Assembly: GCA_013203465.1 (NCBI GenBank)
Contig: JABMNR010000045.1
Location: 1 to 64,000, forward strand
Source: Alphaproteobacteria bacterium
Lineage (GTDB): Bacteria > Pseudomonadota > Alphaproteobacteria > Thalassobaculales > Thalassobaculaceae
Reading direction: 5' to 3'
DNA length: 64,000 nucleotides
In this document: positions 19,909 through 29,052 of the stretch, in pieces
How positions within the stretch are numbered: position 1 is the stretch's first letter
How the letters are laid out: each line of letters opens with the position of its first letter
Program-made: the position numbers and the translations under genes
Notes under the pieces: model-generated
What the model was told of the DNA's origin: nothing
Database searches by the model: none
The model's input: only the letters and a program-made list of their open reading frames with translations

Positions 19909-20175
19909 ATGTCGGCCCATTTCCTCCATTCTCATGAACTAGGTCTTACGAGCTTTGCTCGCGGTACCGCCGAACTGGTTGGTGCCATCCGCTTCATCGG
20001 CCGCCCCATCGCCGCCGTCGTTCGCTGGGTTGAGAGACGCCGTACCTACAACGAGCTGCTCGCGCTGAACCCGCACACGCTATCCGACATCGGTTTGGAA
20101 CGCTGCGACGTCCATTTGGTGTCCGGGAGTGTTGCCGGTTATCCTTCGATCGACTCACGCCACTTCAATCGGTGA
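19909..20175 (+). CDS. DUF1127 small protein (YjiS-like)
   Basis: 88 residues. The C-terminal part WVERRRTYNELLALNPHTLSDIGL is the DUF1127 signature, an Arg-rich amphipathic helix followed by L--L-DIGL. In alphaproteobacteria such proteins influence RNA turnover and phosphate or carbon responses, and they are often strongly expressed. ATG 19909 has ACGAGGAGA upstream. Its stop overlaps the first possible start of the following kinase gene, but the kinase probably begins about 90 bases later. Confidence 0.82.
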   Translation: MSAHFLHSHELGLTSFARGTAELVGAIRFIGRPIAAVVRWVERRRTYNELLALNPHTLSDIGLERCDVHLVSGSVAGYPSIDSRHFNR

Positions 20176-20261
20176 GCCGTCGGATGGTGGCGCCCCGACA
20201 GAGGAAGGCGTATCCTAGGCGTCCCGACGCCGCCACATGCCGCCCGGGGCGCCGAACGCCA

Positions 20262-22976
20262 ATGCCGAGTCTGCCGACCAACGCCGCCGACCCGACGACC
20301 ATGCATGAGTCCGACCGCCGGGCTCTATTGGATTTCGCGGTCGGACAGACGGACACCGTATTTTACATCGCCGCCCTGCACGGCGAGCGGCGCACCCAGT
20401 TCATCTCCGACAACATCGTCGAGCTGACCGGTCATAGCGCCGCTGACTTCGTCGAGCAGAGCGGCTTCGGCCTGCGGCACATCCACGTCGGCGACCAAGC
20501 CGCGTATCTCGACGCCATCGCCCGCCTGCCGGACGTGGGGGCGTCGACGCTGGAATACCGTTTCGCGGCCAAGGATGGCGAATGGCGCTGGATTCGCGAC
20601 ACGCTGCATCTCGCAATGACCCCGGACGACGGTGACGAGGCCAATTTCGTCGGCTGCATGATCGACATCACCGATCAGAAGCACGCCACCCTACGGATGA
20701 CCGAGGCCGAGGCGATCAAGCAGGCTTTGCTGGACACCGCCATGGACGCGATCGTGGCGATGGATCCCGACGGGGTTATCGTCGAGTTCAACGCCACCGC
20801 CGAGATCATGTTTGGATACAGCCGGGCCGAGGCGGTTGGCCAAACGATGGCCGATCTCATCATCCCGGAAATTTACCGGGCGCGGCATGACGCTGGCCTG
20901 CGCCGCTTCCTGAAGACTGGACGCACCGCGCCCCCGAAAGCTCGAATCGAGGTCGAGGCGATGCGACGGGACGGGACTTTGTTCCCCGTTGAGATCACCA
21001 TCGCCGCCACCGAGATTCACGACCAGTTGCTGTTTATTGGCGAGATTCGCGACACATCGGACCGTCACGCTGCCGTTGAGGAGCGACGGCGCCTTACCCA
21101 ACTCATCCAGGACGCCATCGAGAGCCTTCCGGACGGCTTCACAATCAGCCACGCCGACGGCCGGGTGTTGTTCTGCAACAAAGCCTTCGCCGCGCCCTAC
21201 GGCGACACGCCCGAGGCGATGATCGGTCGGACGCGCACCGAGAACATCGAACGGTTCTGCGAGAACGTCCGGCGGTTCGACGGCAAATTGGTCGCGGGCG
21301 ACCGTGCTTACGTGCCGTGGATCGTCGAGCGTCTCAGCAATCTGTCGGGTGATCCGATCGAGATGGAACTGACCAACGGCGACTGGCGGGAAATGAGCTG
21401 CCATCCAACCAGCGATGGCGGCACTGTCACCATTCGCCGCGACATCACCGAGCGGAAACAAAACGACCTGGCGTTGCGCGAAAGCGAGGCGATGGTACGG
21501 CGGATCCTCGATGCCTGCCCGGTGCCGGTCGGCATGACGCGGTATGAGGACGGCAAGATCCTCTATGAGAGCCCCGCATCCAAGCGCTTGTTCCTGCGGG
21601 ACGCCGACAAGACACCGCTGTCGGCGCGTAGCTTTTTCGTGAACCCCGAAGACCGAAACCGTTATCTTGAGGCGCTGGCGCGGTACGGACAGGTCGACGG
21701 TTTCGAGACGTTTCTGAAGCGCACCGACGGCACCGAATTCTGCGCCTCGCTCTCGGCACGCGTCGTCGAATACCAGGGCGAACGCGTTATCGTCTCAAGC
21801 ACGTACGATCTGACCGAACGCCGGCATATGGAAAACGAGATGGCGCGGCAGCAAGACGCATTGCATCAGAGCGAGAAATTGAGCGCGCTTGGCGAATTGC
21901 TCGCCGGAATCAGCCACGAGCTGAACAATCCGCTGTCGGTCGTGGTGGGTCAGACCATGCTGATGCGAGAGACCGCGACGGATCCGAAGACCGCCGAACG
22001 CGCGCGCAAGATCGGTGAAGCCGCCGAACGCTGCGCGCGGATCATTCGAACCTTCCTGGCGATGGCCCGTCAGCAGCCTGCCAAGACCAAGGCGGTCGAT
22101 ATGAATGCCGTCATCGAACAAGTATTGGAGGTCACCGGTTACACGCTGCGATCCGCCGAAATCGATGTCAGCCTGGAGCTGTCCGACAACACGCCGCCGA
22201 TCCTGGCCGATGGCGACCAGATCAACCAAGTTCTGACCAACCTGACCATCAACGCGCACCACGCCCTGGCCGATGCTCCGCGCCCGCGCCGCCTACGGCT
22301 GATGACACGCTATGATCGCGGTAAGAACGAGGTGGTGCTGTCCGTCGTGGACAATGGCTGCGGCGTGCCCGCCGCCGTCGCTTCGCGCGTGTTCGAGCCG
22401 TTCTTCACCACCCGCGAGGTCGGCCAGGGTACCGGGCTTGGCCTGGCCATCAGCCACCGCATCGTCGAGGCCCATGGCGGCCGCATCAAGATGGAGGAAA
22501 CGCCCGGCGGCGGGGCCACCTTCGTCCTGCGGTTTCCCGCACTGACAACGAGAGCCGCCGATGCGCAGCCCGATGCCGACACGCATCAGGACATCGATCG
22601 CATGCACGTCCTGGTGGTTGATGACGAGCCGACCGTCGCCGAGATGATCCGCGACGTGCTGGAAGCCGATGGTCACCGGGTGGACATTGCGAACTCCGGG
22701 CGCGCCGCCGTCGAACGGTTGCGCCTACGGCATTACGACGCGATCCTCAGCGATCTGCGGATGCCCGACCTGGATGGCCCCGCTCTGTTTCAGATTTTGA
22801 ACGAGCAATACCCCGCCATCATCAACCGTATCGCCTTCATCACCGGCGACACGATGAGCCCGGCGATCCGGCAGTTTCTGGTCGACACCGGTCGGCCGCA
22901 CATCGAAAAACCCGTGACGCCCAGTGACCTGCGCACCTTGGTGGATCAACTGATTGCAGGAGCGAAACCAGCATGA
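20262..22976 (+). CDS. Multi-PAS hybrid sensor histidine kinase
   Basis: About 904 residues without membrane segments, so probably a cytoplasmic sensor. In order: PAS/PAC (about 20-140), PAS (about 150-265) with GYSRAEAVGQ, a third PAS-like unit (about 280-405) and a fourth (about 420-530). Then HisKA with H552 in GISHELNNPLS, HATPase with NLTINAHHAL and GTGLGLAIS, and a C-terminal receiver with D831 in SDLRMPDLDG. Start is uncertain; GTG 20172, ATG 20262 and ATG 20301 are all possible and none has a strong ribosome site. Its stop overlaps the ATG of the response regulator, a normal two-component pair. Confidence 0.88.
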   Translation: MPSLPTNAADPTTMHESDRRALLDFAVGQTDTVFYIAALHGERRTQFISDNIVELTGHSAADFVEQSGFGLRHIHVGDQAAYLDAIARLPDVGASTLEYRFAAKDGEWRWIRDTLHLAMTPDDGDEANFVGCMIDITDQKHATLRMTEAEAIKQALLDTAMDAIVAMDPDGVIVEFNATAEIMFGYSRAEAVGQTMADLIIPEIYRARHDAGLRRFLKTGRTAPPKARIEVEAMRRDGTLFPVEITIAATEIHDQLLFIGEIRDTSDRHAAVEERRRLTQLIQDAIESLPDGFTISHADGRVLFCNKAFAAPYGDTPEAMIGRTRTENIERFCENVRRFDGKLVAGDRAYVPWIVERLSNLSGDPIEMELTNGDWREMSCHPTSDGGTVTIRRDITERKQNDLALRESEAMVRRILDACPVPVGMTRYEDGKILYESPASKRLFLRDADKTPLSARSFFVNPEDRNRYLEALARYGQVDGFETFLKRTDGTEFCASLSARVVEYQGERVIVSSTYDLTERRHMENEMARQQDALHQSEKLSALGELLAGISHELNNPLSVVVGQTMLMRETATDPKTAERARKIGEAAERCARIIRTFLAMARQQPAKTKAVDMNAVIEQVLEVTGYTLRSAEIDVSLELSDNTPPILADGDQINQVLTNLTINAHHALADAPRPRRLRLMTRYDRGKNEVVLSVVDNGCGVPAAVASRVFEPFFTTREVGQGTGLGLAISHRIVEAHGGRIKMEETPGGGATFVLRFPALTTRAADAQPDADTHQDIDRMHVLVVDDEPTVAEMIRDVLEADGHRVDIANSGRAAVERLRLRHYDAILSDLRMPDLDGPALFQILNEQYPAIINRIAFITGDTMSPAIRQFLVDTGRPHIEKPVTPSDLRTLVDQLIAGAKPA

Positions 22977-23695
22977 GCGATCGTGTCCACATCGTCGTGG
23001 TCGACGACGAACGAGACATCCGCGAGACCGTGGCCGAATATCTGGAGATCAACGGCTATCGCGTGTCGCGGGCCGATGGCGGCCCGGCACTGCGACGGTT
23101 GGTCGAGCAAGGATCGGTCGACCTCGCGATCCTTGACGTCACCATGCCCGGCGAGGACGGCCTGTCCCTGGCCCGGTGGTTGCGCGACCAGGGCCCGACC
23201 GGGATCATCATGCTGACGGCACGCGACGCGGTGGTCGACCGGGTCGTTGGCATCGAACTCGGCGCCGACGACTATGTCACCAAGCCGTTCGATCTGCGCG
23301 AGTTGCTGGCCCGGGTGAAGGCGCTGCTGCGGCGCCTGCGCCGTACGGCGCCGGGCTCGGACGCCACGACATCTGAAACTGTCGCGTTTGGCCGTTGCCG
23401 GCTCGATCTGGCGGCTCACAAACTGTTCGACCCGAATGGCGATGAAATTCAGTTGACCGCGATGGAGTTCGACCTGTTGCGCGCCTTCGCCGAACGGCCG
23501 AACCGGGTGCTCTCGCGGGATCAGTTGCTGGACATTGCCCACAACCGCGACTTCGAGCCGTTCGACCGCTCGATCGACATCCGCATCGCCCGGCTGCGGC
23601 GCAAGATCGAGGACGATCCCGGCAAGCCGATGGTGATCAAGACGGTGCGCGGCGCCGGTTATCTGTTCGTCTCCACGGTCGCCGCCGACGCCTGA
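22973..23695 (+). CDS. OmpR/PhoB-type response regulator
   Basis: 240 residues: receiver with D11/D12, phosphoacceptor D55 in LAILDVTMPGEDG and K104, then a winged-helix output domain (about 135-235) ending RIARLRRKIEDDP and IKTVRGAGYLF. The ATG overlaps the kinase stop (ATGA), so it is the likely partner. Because the kinase itself ends in a receiver, phosphate may pass by either route. DNA targets are unknown; the downstream hydrolase gene is a candidate but is separated by 185 bases with repeats. Confidence 0.93.
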   Translation: MSDRVHIVVVDDERDIRETVAEYLEINGYRVSRADGGPALRRLVEQGSVDLAILDVTMPGEDGLSLARWLRDQGPTGIIMLTARDAVVDRVVGIELGADDYVTKPFDLRELLARVKALLRRLRRTAPGSDATTSETVAFGRCRLDLAAHKLFDPNGDEIQLTAMEFDLLRAFAERPNRVLSRDQLLDIAHNRDFEPFDRSIDIRIARLRRKIEDDPGKPMVIKTVRGAGYLFVSTVAADA

Positions 23696-23717
23696 ACCTT
23701 CAGTGCGGTATCGCTAT

Positions 23718-23762
23718 CGGGCTAATCGAAACCGGGCCAATCGAAGCCGGGCCGATCGAAAC
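23718..23762. repeat. Three 15-bp tandem repeats
   Basis: Units CGGGCTAATCGAAAC, CGGGCCAATCGAAGC and CGGGCCGATCGAAAC follow each other without gaps, and a shortened copy CGGACTGAAAC follows at 23763. They sit just after the response regulator and before the alpha/beta hydrolase. The 15-bp period would also be compatible with one and a half helical turns if they are binding sites. Confidence 0.8.
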
Positions 23763-23880
23763 CGGACTGAAACACTTCTCCCCCGCCACGGACACAAAGC
23801 CGAAACACCGCCCTCCTAAAACGCTCCCAACACCAAAGGCCAAGGCGTCTCGCCGGGTCACGGAACAGGTAAGGGGCGTT

Positions 23881-24750
23881 ATGAACACCATCAACGTAGG
23901 CGGCGCACCGATCGCAGTGCGCGAGATTGGCGAGGGCCGGCCCGTTGTCCTGCTGCATTGCACCGGCGGCAGCGGCGGCCAGTGGCGCGGCGTCGCCGAG
24001 GCGCTGTTCGCCAACACACGATCCGGCGATTTCCGCTTGATCATGCCGGATCTGCATGGGCACGGAAAATCACCGTGCTGGACCGGCCGCGGCCCGATGC
24101 GTCTGGTCGACGAAGCGGCCATCGTCTCGGCCATCGTCGAGGAGCTTGGCGAACCCGTGCACCTGGTCGGTCACTCCTACGGCGGTACCGTGGCGCTGCG
24201 CGCGGCGTTGGAACTGCCGGCGATGCTGAATTCGCTCACCTTGATCGAGCCGGTGGCGTTCTTCCTGCTACGCGATGGCGACGCCGAGGACTCCCGGCTG
24301 TTGGCCGAGATCGGCGGCCTGGCCGACGCGGTGTCGAGCGGTGCGGTGACCGGTGACTTCCGCGCACCGATGGCCGGCTTCGTGGACTATTGGAGTGGCG
24401 CCGGCACCTGGGCCAGCCTGCCCGAGGACGCGAAGTCCGCCCTGGTCAACCGGATCCAGACCGTGGCGCTCAATTTCGCCGCGACCATCTCCGAGCGCAC
24501 CCGGCTGTCCGCGACGCAGACGCTGCGGGTACCGACCTTGTTGCTGCAAGGCGACCGCACCCGGCCGATCGCCAAGCGGCTGATCCAGCTTCTGATGTGC
24601 TCGCTGCCGAACGCCACGCTGAAGACCGTGCCGGGCGGCGGCCACATGGCGCCACTGACCCACGCGGCGGCCGTCGCCGAGGCCATCGCCCCGCACTTGG
24701 TGGGCCGGCATATGCCGCTGATCCCCTTCCTGGAGCATCACGCGGCCTGA
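23881..24750 (+). CDS. Alpha/beta-fold hydrolase
   Basis: 289 residues with a cytoplasmic alpha/beta-hydrolase pattern: VVLLHCTGGSGGQW oxyanion region, PDLHGHGKS, nucleophile Ser in LVGHSYGGTVAL (about 96-107), acid region TLLLQGDRT, and His in GGGHMAPLTH (about 254-263). Likely an esterase, lipase-like or C-C hydrolase; the substrate cannot be read. ATG 23881 is preceded by AAGGGG. It lies 54 bases before metY and could share a transcript with the methionine genes, though its role there is unclear. Confidence 0.82.
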   Translation: MNTINVGGAPIAVREIGEGRPVVLLHCTGGSGGQWRGVAEALFANTRSGDFRLIMPDLHGHGKSPCWTGRGPMRLVDEAAIVSAIVEELGEPVHLVGHSYGGTVALRAALELPAMLNSLTLIEPVAFFLLRDGDAEDSRLLAEIGGLADAVSSGAVTGDFRAPMAGFVDYWSGAGTWASLPEDAKSALVNRIQTVALNFAATISERTRLSATQTLRVPTLLLQGDRTRPIAKRLIQLLMCSLPNATLKTVPGGGHMAPLTHAAAVAEAIAPHLVGRHMPLIPFLEHHAA

Positions 24751-24804
24751 ACCGCCACCTCGCATCCGCAACCCAAACTCAAAGTCGACATTAGGGAGAG
24801 ACAC

Positions 24805-26115
24805 ATGACCGACTACACCAACCCCGAGACCATTGTGTTGCACACCGCCTACCACGCCGACCCCACCACCGGGGCGGTGGCGGTGCCGATCTATCAGACC
24901 AGCTCCTACGATTTGGGCGACACCCAGAACGCGGCCGACCTGTTCGCGCTGAAAAAACTCGGCAACATTTACTCCCGCATAATGAGCCCGACCAACGACG
25001 TGCTGGAACGTCGGATGGCGGCACTCGATGGGGGGGCGGCGGCTTTGGCCCTGGCCTCGGGGCAGGCGGCGATCACCACGGCGATCCAGAACATCGCCCA
25101 AGCCGGTGACAACATCGTCAGCTCGACCGAACTCTACGGCGGCACGGTCAACCTGTTCGCCAACAGCCTGCGGACCATGGGCATCGAGGTCCGCTTCGTC
25201 GATCCGGCCGACCCGGAGAATTTCCGCCGCGCCACCGACGGCCACACCCGCGCGTTCTTCGCCGAAACCCTGCCGAACCCAAGCCTTATTCCCGCGCCAA
25301 TGCAGGAAATCGCGTTGATTGGCGAGGAGTTGGGCGTTCCGTTGATCGTCGACAACACCAACGCACCCGTGATCTGCCGGCCGATCGACCATGGCGCTCA
25401 CGTGGTGGTCTATTCGGCGACCAAATACATCGGCGGTCACGGAACCTCAATCGGCGGTTTGATCGTCGACTCCGGCCGGTTCGATTGGGCACGCCACGCC
25501 GAGCGCTTCCCGATGCTCACCCAGCCCGATCCGAGCTACCACGGCGCGATCTGGACCGAGGCCGTCGCCGAACTCGGCCCGATCGCCTACATCATGAAGG
25601 CACGGTGCACGCTGTTGCGCGATACCGGTGCTGCGATGAGTCCGTTCAACGCGTTCCTGTTCCTGCAGGGGCTGGAGACGCTGCCGTTGCGCATGCGTGA
25701 GCATTGCCGCAACGCCGATGCGGTCGCCCGGTTCCTGGCCGACCATCCGGCGGTCGAGCGGGTGATCTTCCCGGGCCTGTTCGAAGGCCCCGACAAGACT
25801 CGCGCCGAGACCTATCTGACCGGTGGTAACGGCGCCTTGGTCGGCTTCGAGATGACCGGCGGCACCGAGGCTGGATTGGCGTTCATCGACGCGCTGAAGA
25901 TGATCCACCATGTGGCCAACATCGGCGATGCGCGAACGCTGGCCATCCACCCGGCGACCAGCACTCACCAGCAACTCTCGGAAGACGCCCAGCGGGCCGC
26001 CGGTGTCACCCCCGGCTATGTCCGTCTGTCGATCGGCCTTGAGAACGTGACCGACATCGAGGCGGACATCGCCCAGGCGCTGGATAGCGTCGGCGGATTG
26101 GCGAAAGCCGCCTGA
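24805..26115 (+). CDS. metY: O-acetylhomoserine sulfhydrylase (PLP enzyme)
   Basis: 436 residues, the usual length of MetY; this soluble enzyme makes homocysteine from O-acetylhomoserine and sulfide. K207 in YSATKYIGGHG is the Schiff-base lysine. Also present are TSSYDLGD, NIYSRIMSPTND with the Tyr-Ser-Arg phosphate region, LASGQAA and the C-terminal ATSTHQQLS with R in YVRLSIGLE. GGGAGAG lies before the ATG. A homoserine acyltransferase gene follows after a hairpin, so the two should work in sequence. No SAM riboswitch was recognised in the 54-base upstream gap. Confidence 0.9.
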   Translation: MTDYTNPETIVLHTAYHADPTTGAVAVPIYQTSSYDLGDTQNAADLFALKKLGNIYSRIMSPTNDVLERRMAALDGGAAALALASGQAAITTAIQNIAQAGDNIVSSTELYGGTVNLFANSLRTMGIEVRFVDPADPENFRRATDGHTRAFFAETLPNPSLIPAPMQEIALIGEELGVPLIVDNTNAPVICRPIDHGAHVVVYSATKYIGGHGTSIGGLIVDSGRFDWARHAERFPMLTQPDPSYHGAIWTEAVAELGPIAYIMKARCTLLRDTGAAMSPFNAFLFLQGLETLPLRMREHCRNADAVARFLADHPAVERVIFPGLFEGPDKTRAETYLTGGNGALVGFEMTGGTEAGLAFIDALKMIHHVANIGDARTLAIHPATSTHQQLSEDAQRAAGVTPGYVRLSIGLENVTDIEADIAQALDSVGGLAKAA

Positions 26116-26122
26116 GGCTCCT

Positions 26123-26150
26123 CCGGCGGGGGCATAAGCGCCCCCGCCGG
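26123..26150. terminator. Stem-loop between metY and metA
   Basis: CCGGCGGGGGC (26123-26133) pairs perfectly with GCCCCCGCCGG (26140-26150) around a six-base loop, giving an 11-bp all-GC stem. No T-run follows, and metA starts 22 bases later. It may be a partial terminator or an mRNA-stabilising element that sets different levels for the two enzymes. Confidence 0.6.
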
Positions 26151-26172
26151 CCCCTTGTCCCGGGAGAGACCC

Positions 26173-27162
26173 ATGACCGTAATCCTTCCAACCGGGCTTC
26201 CTGCCGCCCATGTGCTGAGGCTGCAGGGGGTGCCCGTCGTCGAGCACCAGACCGAGCCGACCGGCCGGGCCGTCGGCGAGCGCGCCATGACCATCGCCCT
26301 GGTCAATTTGATGCCCGACAAGATCGCCACCGAGACTCAGTTCGCCCGGCTGCTGGCTAGCGGTCCACAACCGGTGCGAATGATCCTAACGATACCCGAC
26401 GGCTATCGCTCGTTCTCCGCCTCGCCCGGCCATATGGATCGGTTCTACCGGCCCTGGAGCGCGTTGCCGTTGGAGCGGCTCGACGGTGTGATCATCACCG
26501 GCGCGCCGGTCGAGCGCCTAGCGTTCGAGGACGTTCGATATTGGCCTGCATTGACCGATATTCTCGATTGGCTGGCGGTGACGCGGGTGCCGGCGCTGCA
26601 TGTCTGCTGGGCCGCGCAAGCGGCGCTGTGGCATTATCACCAGGTGCCGAAACGACCGCTCAAGACAAAGCGCTTCGGTGTGTTCCCGCATGTGCCGTGG
26701 AACCTGCGGGCGCCGCTACTGACCGGGGTGCGGTTGCCAATGACCATGCCGGTGTCACGGCATACCGAAACCTTGATCGAGGACCTGCCGGGCCGTCTGG
26801 TTCGGCCGCTACTGGTCGCGCCGGTCGCCAGCATCGGCCTCGCGGTCGATACCCAGCACCGGGCGACCTACCTGCTGAACCATCCGGAATACGATCCCGA
26901 CACGCTCGACCGGGAATACCAACGCGACCGGGCGCGCAACCTCGGAACGGCGCGCCCTTCAGGCTACTACTCCGGCGGCGATCCAAGCCGCCCGTCACGC
27001 GATAGCTGGTCGGCGAACGCCCGCACGCTGTACCGGAACTGGCTCACCGAGGTGATGGCGGCCGACCCACGTTGCTCCGCTATCGACGCGCTGGACTGGT
27101 TGGTGTTCGCCGAGACGACACAAACCAACCGTGCCGCCGGTGACCGGGAACGGCCGCACTGA
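26173..27162 (+). CDS. metA: Homoserine O-acyltransferase, MetA type (probably acetyl-specific)
   Basis: 329 residues of the MetA/HTS family, class I glutamine-amidotransferase-like enzymes activating homoserine. Catalytic C145 lies in LHVCWAAQA, and His/Glu are in NHPEYD near residue 236. LMPDKIATETQ is a strong family block. The loop after ITGAP reads VERL. In the family a Glu at this place is associated with acetyl-CoA use and Gly with succinyl-CoA. Together with the neighbouring MetY this suggests O-acetylhomoserine as product. ATG 26173 with GGGAGAG is preferred to a TTG at 26155. Confidence 0.9.
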   Translation: MTVILPTGLPAAHVLRLQGVPVVEHQTEPTGRAVGERAMTIALVNLMPDKIATETQFARLLASGPQPVRMILTIPDGYRSFSASPGHMDRFYRPWSALPLERLDGVIITGAPVERLAFEDVRYWPALTDILDWLAVTRVPALHVCWAAQAALWHYHQVPKRPLKTKRFGVFPHVPWNLRAPLLTGVRLPMTMPVSRHTETLIEDLPGRLVRPLLVAPVASIGLAVDTQHRATYLLNHPEYDPDTLDREYQRDRARNLGTARPSGYYSGGDPSRPSRDSWSANARTLYRNWLTEVMAADPRCSAIDALDWLVFAETTQTNRAAGDRERPH

Positions 27163-27183
27163 CAGAGCGGCAAAAGATCTCGG

Positions 27184-28464
27184 TTAGCCGAGCGCCTCGG
27201 GCAAGGTGAGCGAGATCGCCGGAATGAAGGTGGTCAGAATGAGGGCCACCAGGATCGCCAGATAGAACGGCCAGATCGAGCGCACCGCCCGCTCGATTGG
27301 CACGTTGCCAATGGCACACCCGACGAACAGGCAGGCACCAACCGGCGGCGTGCAGAGTCCGAGGCCGAGGTTCATCATCAGGATCATGCCGAACTGTAGC
27401 GGGTCCATGCCCATCTGCATCACCACCGGCAGGAAGATCGGCGTGCAGATCAGGATCAGCGCCGCCATGTCCATGATCATGCCGAGGATCAGCAGCATGG
27501 CGTTGATCAACAGCAGGATGACAATCGGATTGTCCGAAATTCCGGTCAGGAACTCGATCATCCGGGCCGGTACTTGGTAGAACGTCAGCATGTAGCCGAA
27601 GGCCGACGCGCAGGCGACCAGGATCATCACCATGGAGGTGGTGCGCACCGCGTTCACGACCGCGAGTTTGAACTTCTCCCAGGTGAGCGCGCGGTAGATG
27701 AAGATTGTCACGAGCGCGGCGTAGATCGTGCCGAAGGCGCCGGACTCGGTCACGGTGAAGATGCCCGACAGCACGCCGCCGACGATAATCACGGCGGTAA
27801 AGAGGCCCGGGATGGCGGCAACGGCGTGCAAGCCGAGCGCGCGCCAACCCGGAAACGGCTCCGCCTTGTAGCCATGCCGCACCGCCACGATGTAGGCGGC
27901 GACGACAAGACACAGGCACATCAACACCCCCGGCACCACGCCGGCGAGAAACAACTGGGAAATCGAAATGCCACCGCCCGCCGCCACCGCGAACAGGATC
28001 ATGTTGTGGCTCGGCGGGATCAGGATGCCGGCGATCGACGAGGTGACGGTGACGTTGACCGCGTAATCCTCGCTGTAGCCTTTTTCCTTCATCACCGGGA
28101 TCAGGATCGAGCCAAGGGCGGAGACGTCGGCGACCGCCGAGCCGGAGATGCCGCCGAACAGCATGGAGGAGAACACGTTCACCACGCCGAGCCCGCCACG
28201 CACACTGCCGACGGCGGAGGACGCAAAGCGCACCAGCCGCTGGGCGATGCCGCCGTGGAACATCAGCTCGCCAGCGAAGATGAAAAACGGAATGGCCAAC
28301 AGCGAGAACACCGAGACACCGGAGACGATGCGCTGGAAGGCGATCACCAGCGGCAGTCCCTCGTACCAAAAGGCGGTGACCGCCGCGATGCCGAGCACGA
28401 AGGCGACGGGAACGCCGATGATGACACCCAGGGCGAACAGACCGAGCAGAAGCGCAAGTCCCAT
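27184..28464 (-). CDS. TRAP transporter large permease (DctM type)
   Basis: 426 residues, fully hydrophobic with about 12 membrane segments, matching the DctM family. Family blocks include GVPVAFVLG near the start, SGSAVADVSALGSI, and PPSHNMILFA in the middle. It forms the ion-coupled channel with the small subunit. It follows the DctQ gene by three bases and is the last gene of the P-Q-M operon. It converges on metA, with 21 bases between the stops. Confidence 0.93.
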   Translation of the reverse strand: MGLALLLGLFALGVIIGVPVAFVLGIAAVTAFWYEGLPLVIAFQRIVSGVSVFSLLAIPFFIFAGELMFHGGIAQRLVRFASSAVGSVRGGLGVVNVFSSMLFGGISGSAVADVSALGSILIPVMKEKGYSEDYAVNVTVTSSIAGILIPPSHNMILFAVAAGGGISISQLFLAGVVPGVLMCLCLVVAAYIVAVRHGYKAEPFPGWRALGLHAVAAIPGLFTAVIIVGGVLSGIFTVTESGAFGTIYAALVTIFIYRALTWEKFKLAVVNAVRTTSMVMILVACASAFGYMLTFYQVPARMIEFLTGISDNPIVILLLINAMLLILGMIMDMAALILICTPIFLPVVMQMGMDPLQFGMILMMNLGLGLCTPPVGACLFVGCAIGNVPIERAVRSIWPFYLAILVALILTTFIPAISLTLPEALG

Positions 28465-28467
28465 GGA

Positions 28468-28986
28468 TCAGCGACGCCCCAAGGCCATGGTCAGCAAGTG
28501 ACCCAGTGAGAACAGGGCGACCAAGCCGCCGCAGATCGCGATCGGTATCACCCGCAGACCCTCGGACACGTGGATCAGCGGAATAGGAGCTTCCCACTTG
28601 AAGGCGGCGAGGCCGTAGCCGTGCACCATCATCACCACGCCGAAGGCGATCAGCGTGAGGTGCGAGACGACGATGAAGACCCGGCGAACCGGTGGCGGGC
28701 ATAATTCCTTGAAATAGGACACGCCAAGATGGGTGTCGTCGCGGATGCCGACCGCGGCACCGAGGAAGGTGATCAGCACCACCAGCAGCAGCGACACCTG
28801 CTCGACCCAGGTCGGCGTCGCGTTCAGCACGTAGCGCCCGTAGACCAACCAGCCGAAGATCACCGTCAGCACGACTAGTGCCGTGCCGGTGATGACGACA
28901 CAGGTCTGCCGCAACGCGCCGAGAACCGTGTCCACGACGTACAATACCGGATGCACGCGATCGTCACCCGACGGATCTCGATCCAT
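28468..28986 (-). CDS. TRAP transporter small permease (DctQ type)
   Basis: 172 residues with four membrane segments (about 30-52, 68-88, 105-130 and 145-168) and the loop W-EQVSLLLVVLITFLGAA typical of DctQ. It assists the DctM subunit in ion-driven uptake of organic anions or similar solutes. AGGGAG lies before the ATG. The gene is separated from the binding-protein gene by a 30-base palindrome, probably lowering its expression relative to that protein. Confidence 0.9.
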   Translation of the reverse strand: MDRDPSGDDRVHPVLYVVDTVLGALRQTCVVITGTALVVLTVIFGWLVYGRYVLNATPTWVEQVSLLLVVLITFLGAAVGIRDDTHLGVSYFKELCPPPVRRVFIVVSHLTLIAFGVVMMVHGYGLAAFKWEAPIPLIHVSEGLRVIPIAICGGLVALFSLGHLLTMALGRR

Positions 28987-29003
28987 CTTAGCTCCCTATC
29001 GAA

Positions 29004-29033
29004 GACCGCCGCCGGATCGATCCGGCGGCGGTC
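29004..29033. terminator. 30-bp perfect palindrome between dctP-like and dctQ-like genes
   Basis: GACCGCCGCCGGATC (29004-29018) is followed directly by its exact reverse complement (29019-29033). As RNA it would form a GC-rich stem of about 13 bp. Its place just after the binding-protein gene and before the permease genes suggests partial termination or 3' protection of the binding-protein message. Confidence 0.65.
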
Positions 29034-29052
29034 ACGTTTGGTGGTGGTGGTG

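Noticed and set aside
24751-24804. Possible SAM riboswitch before metY
   Set aside because: The gap is only 54 bases and I could not identify the conserved SAM-II or SAM-I elements.
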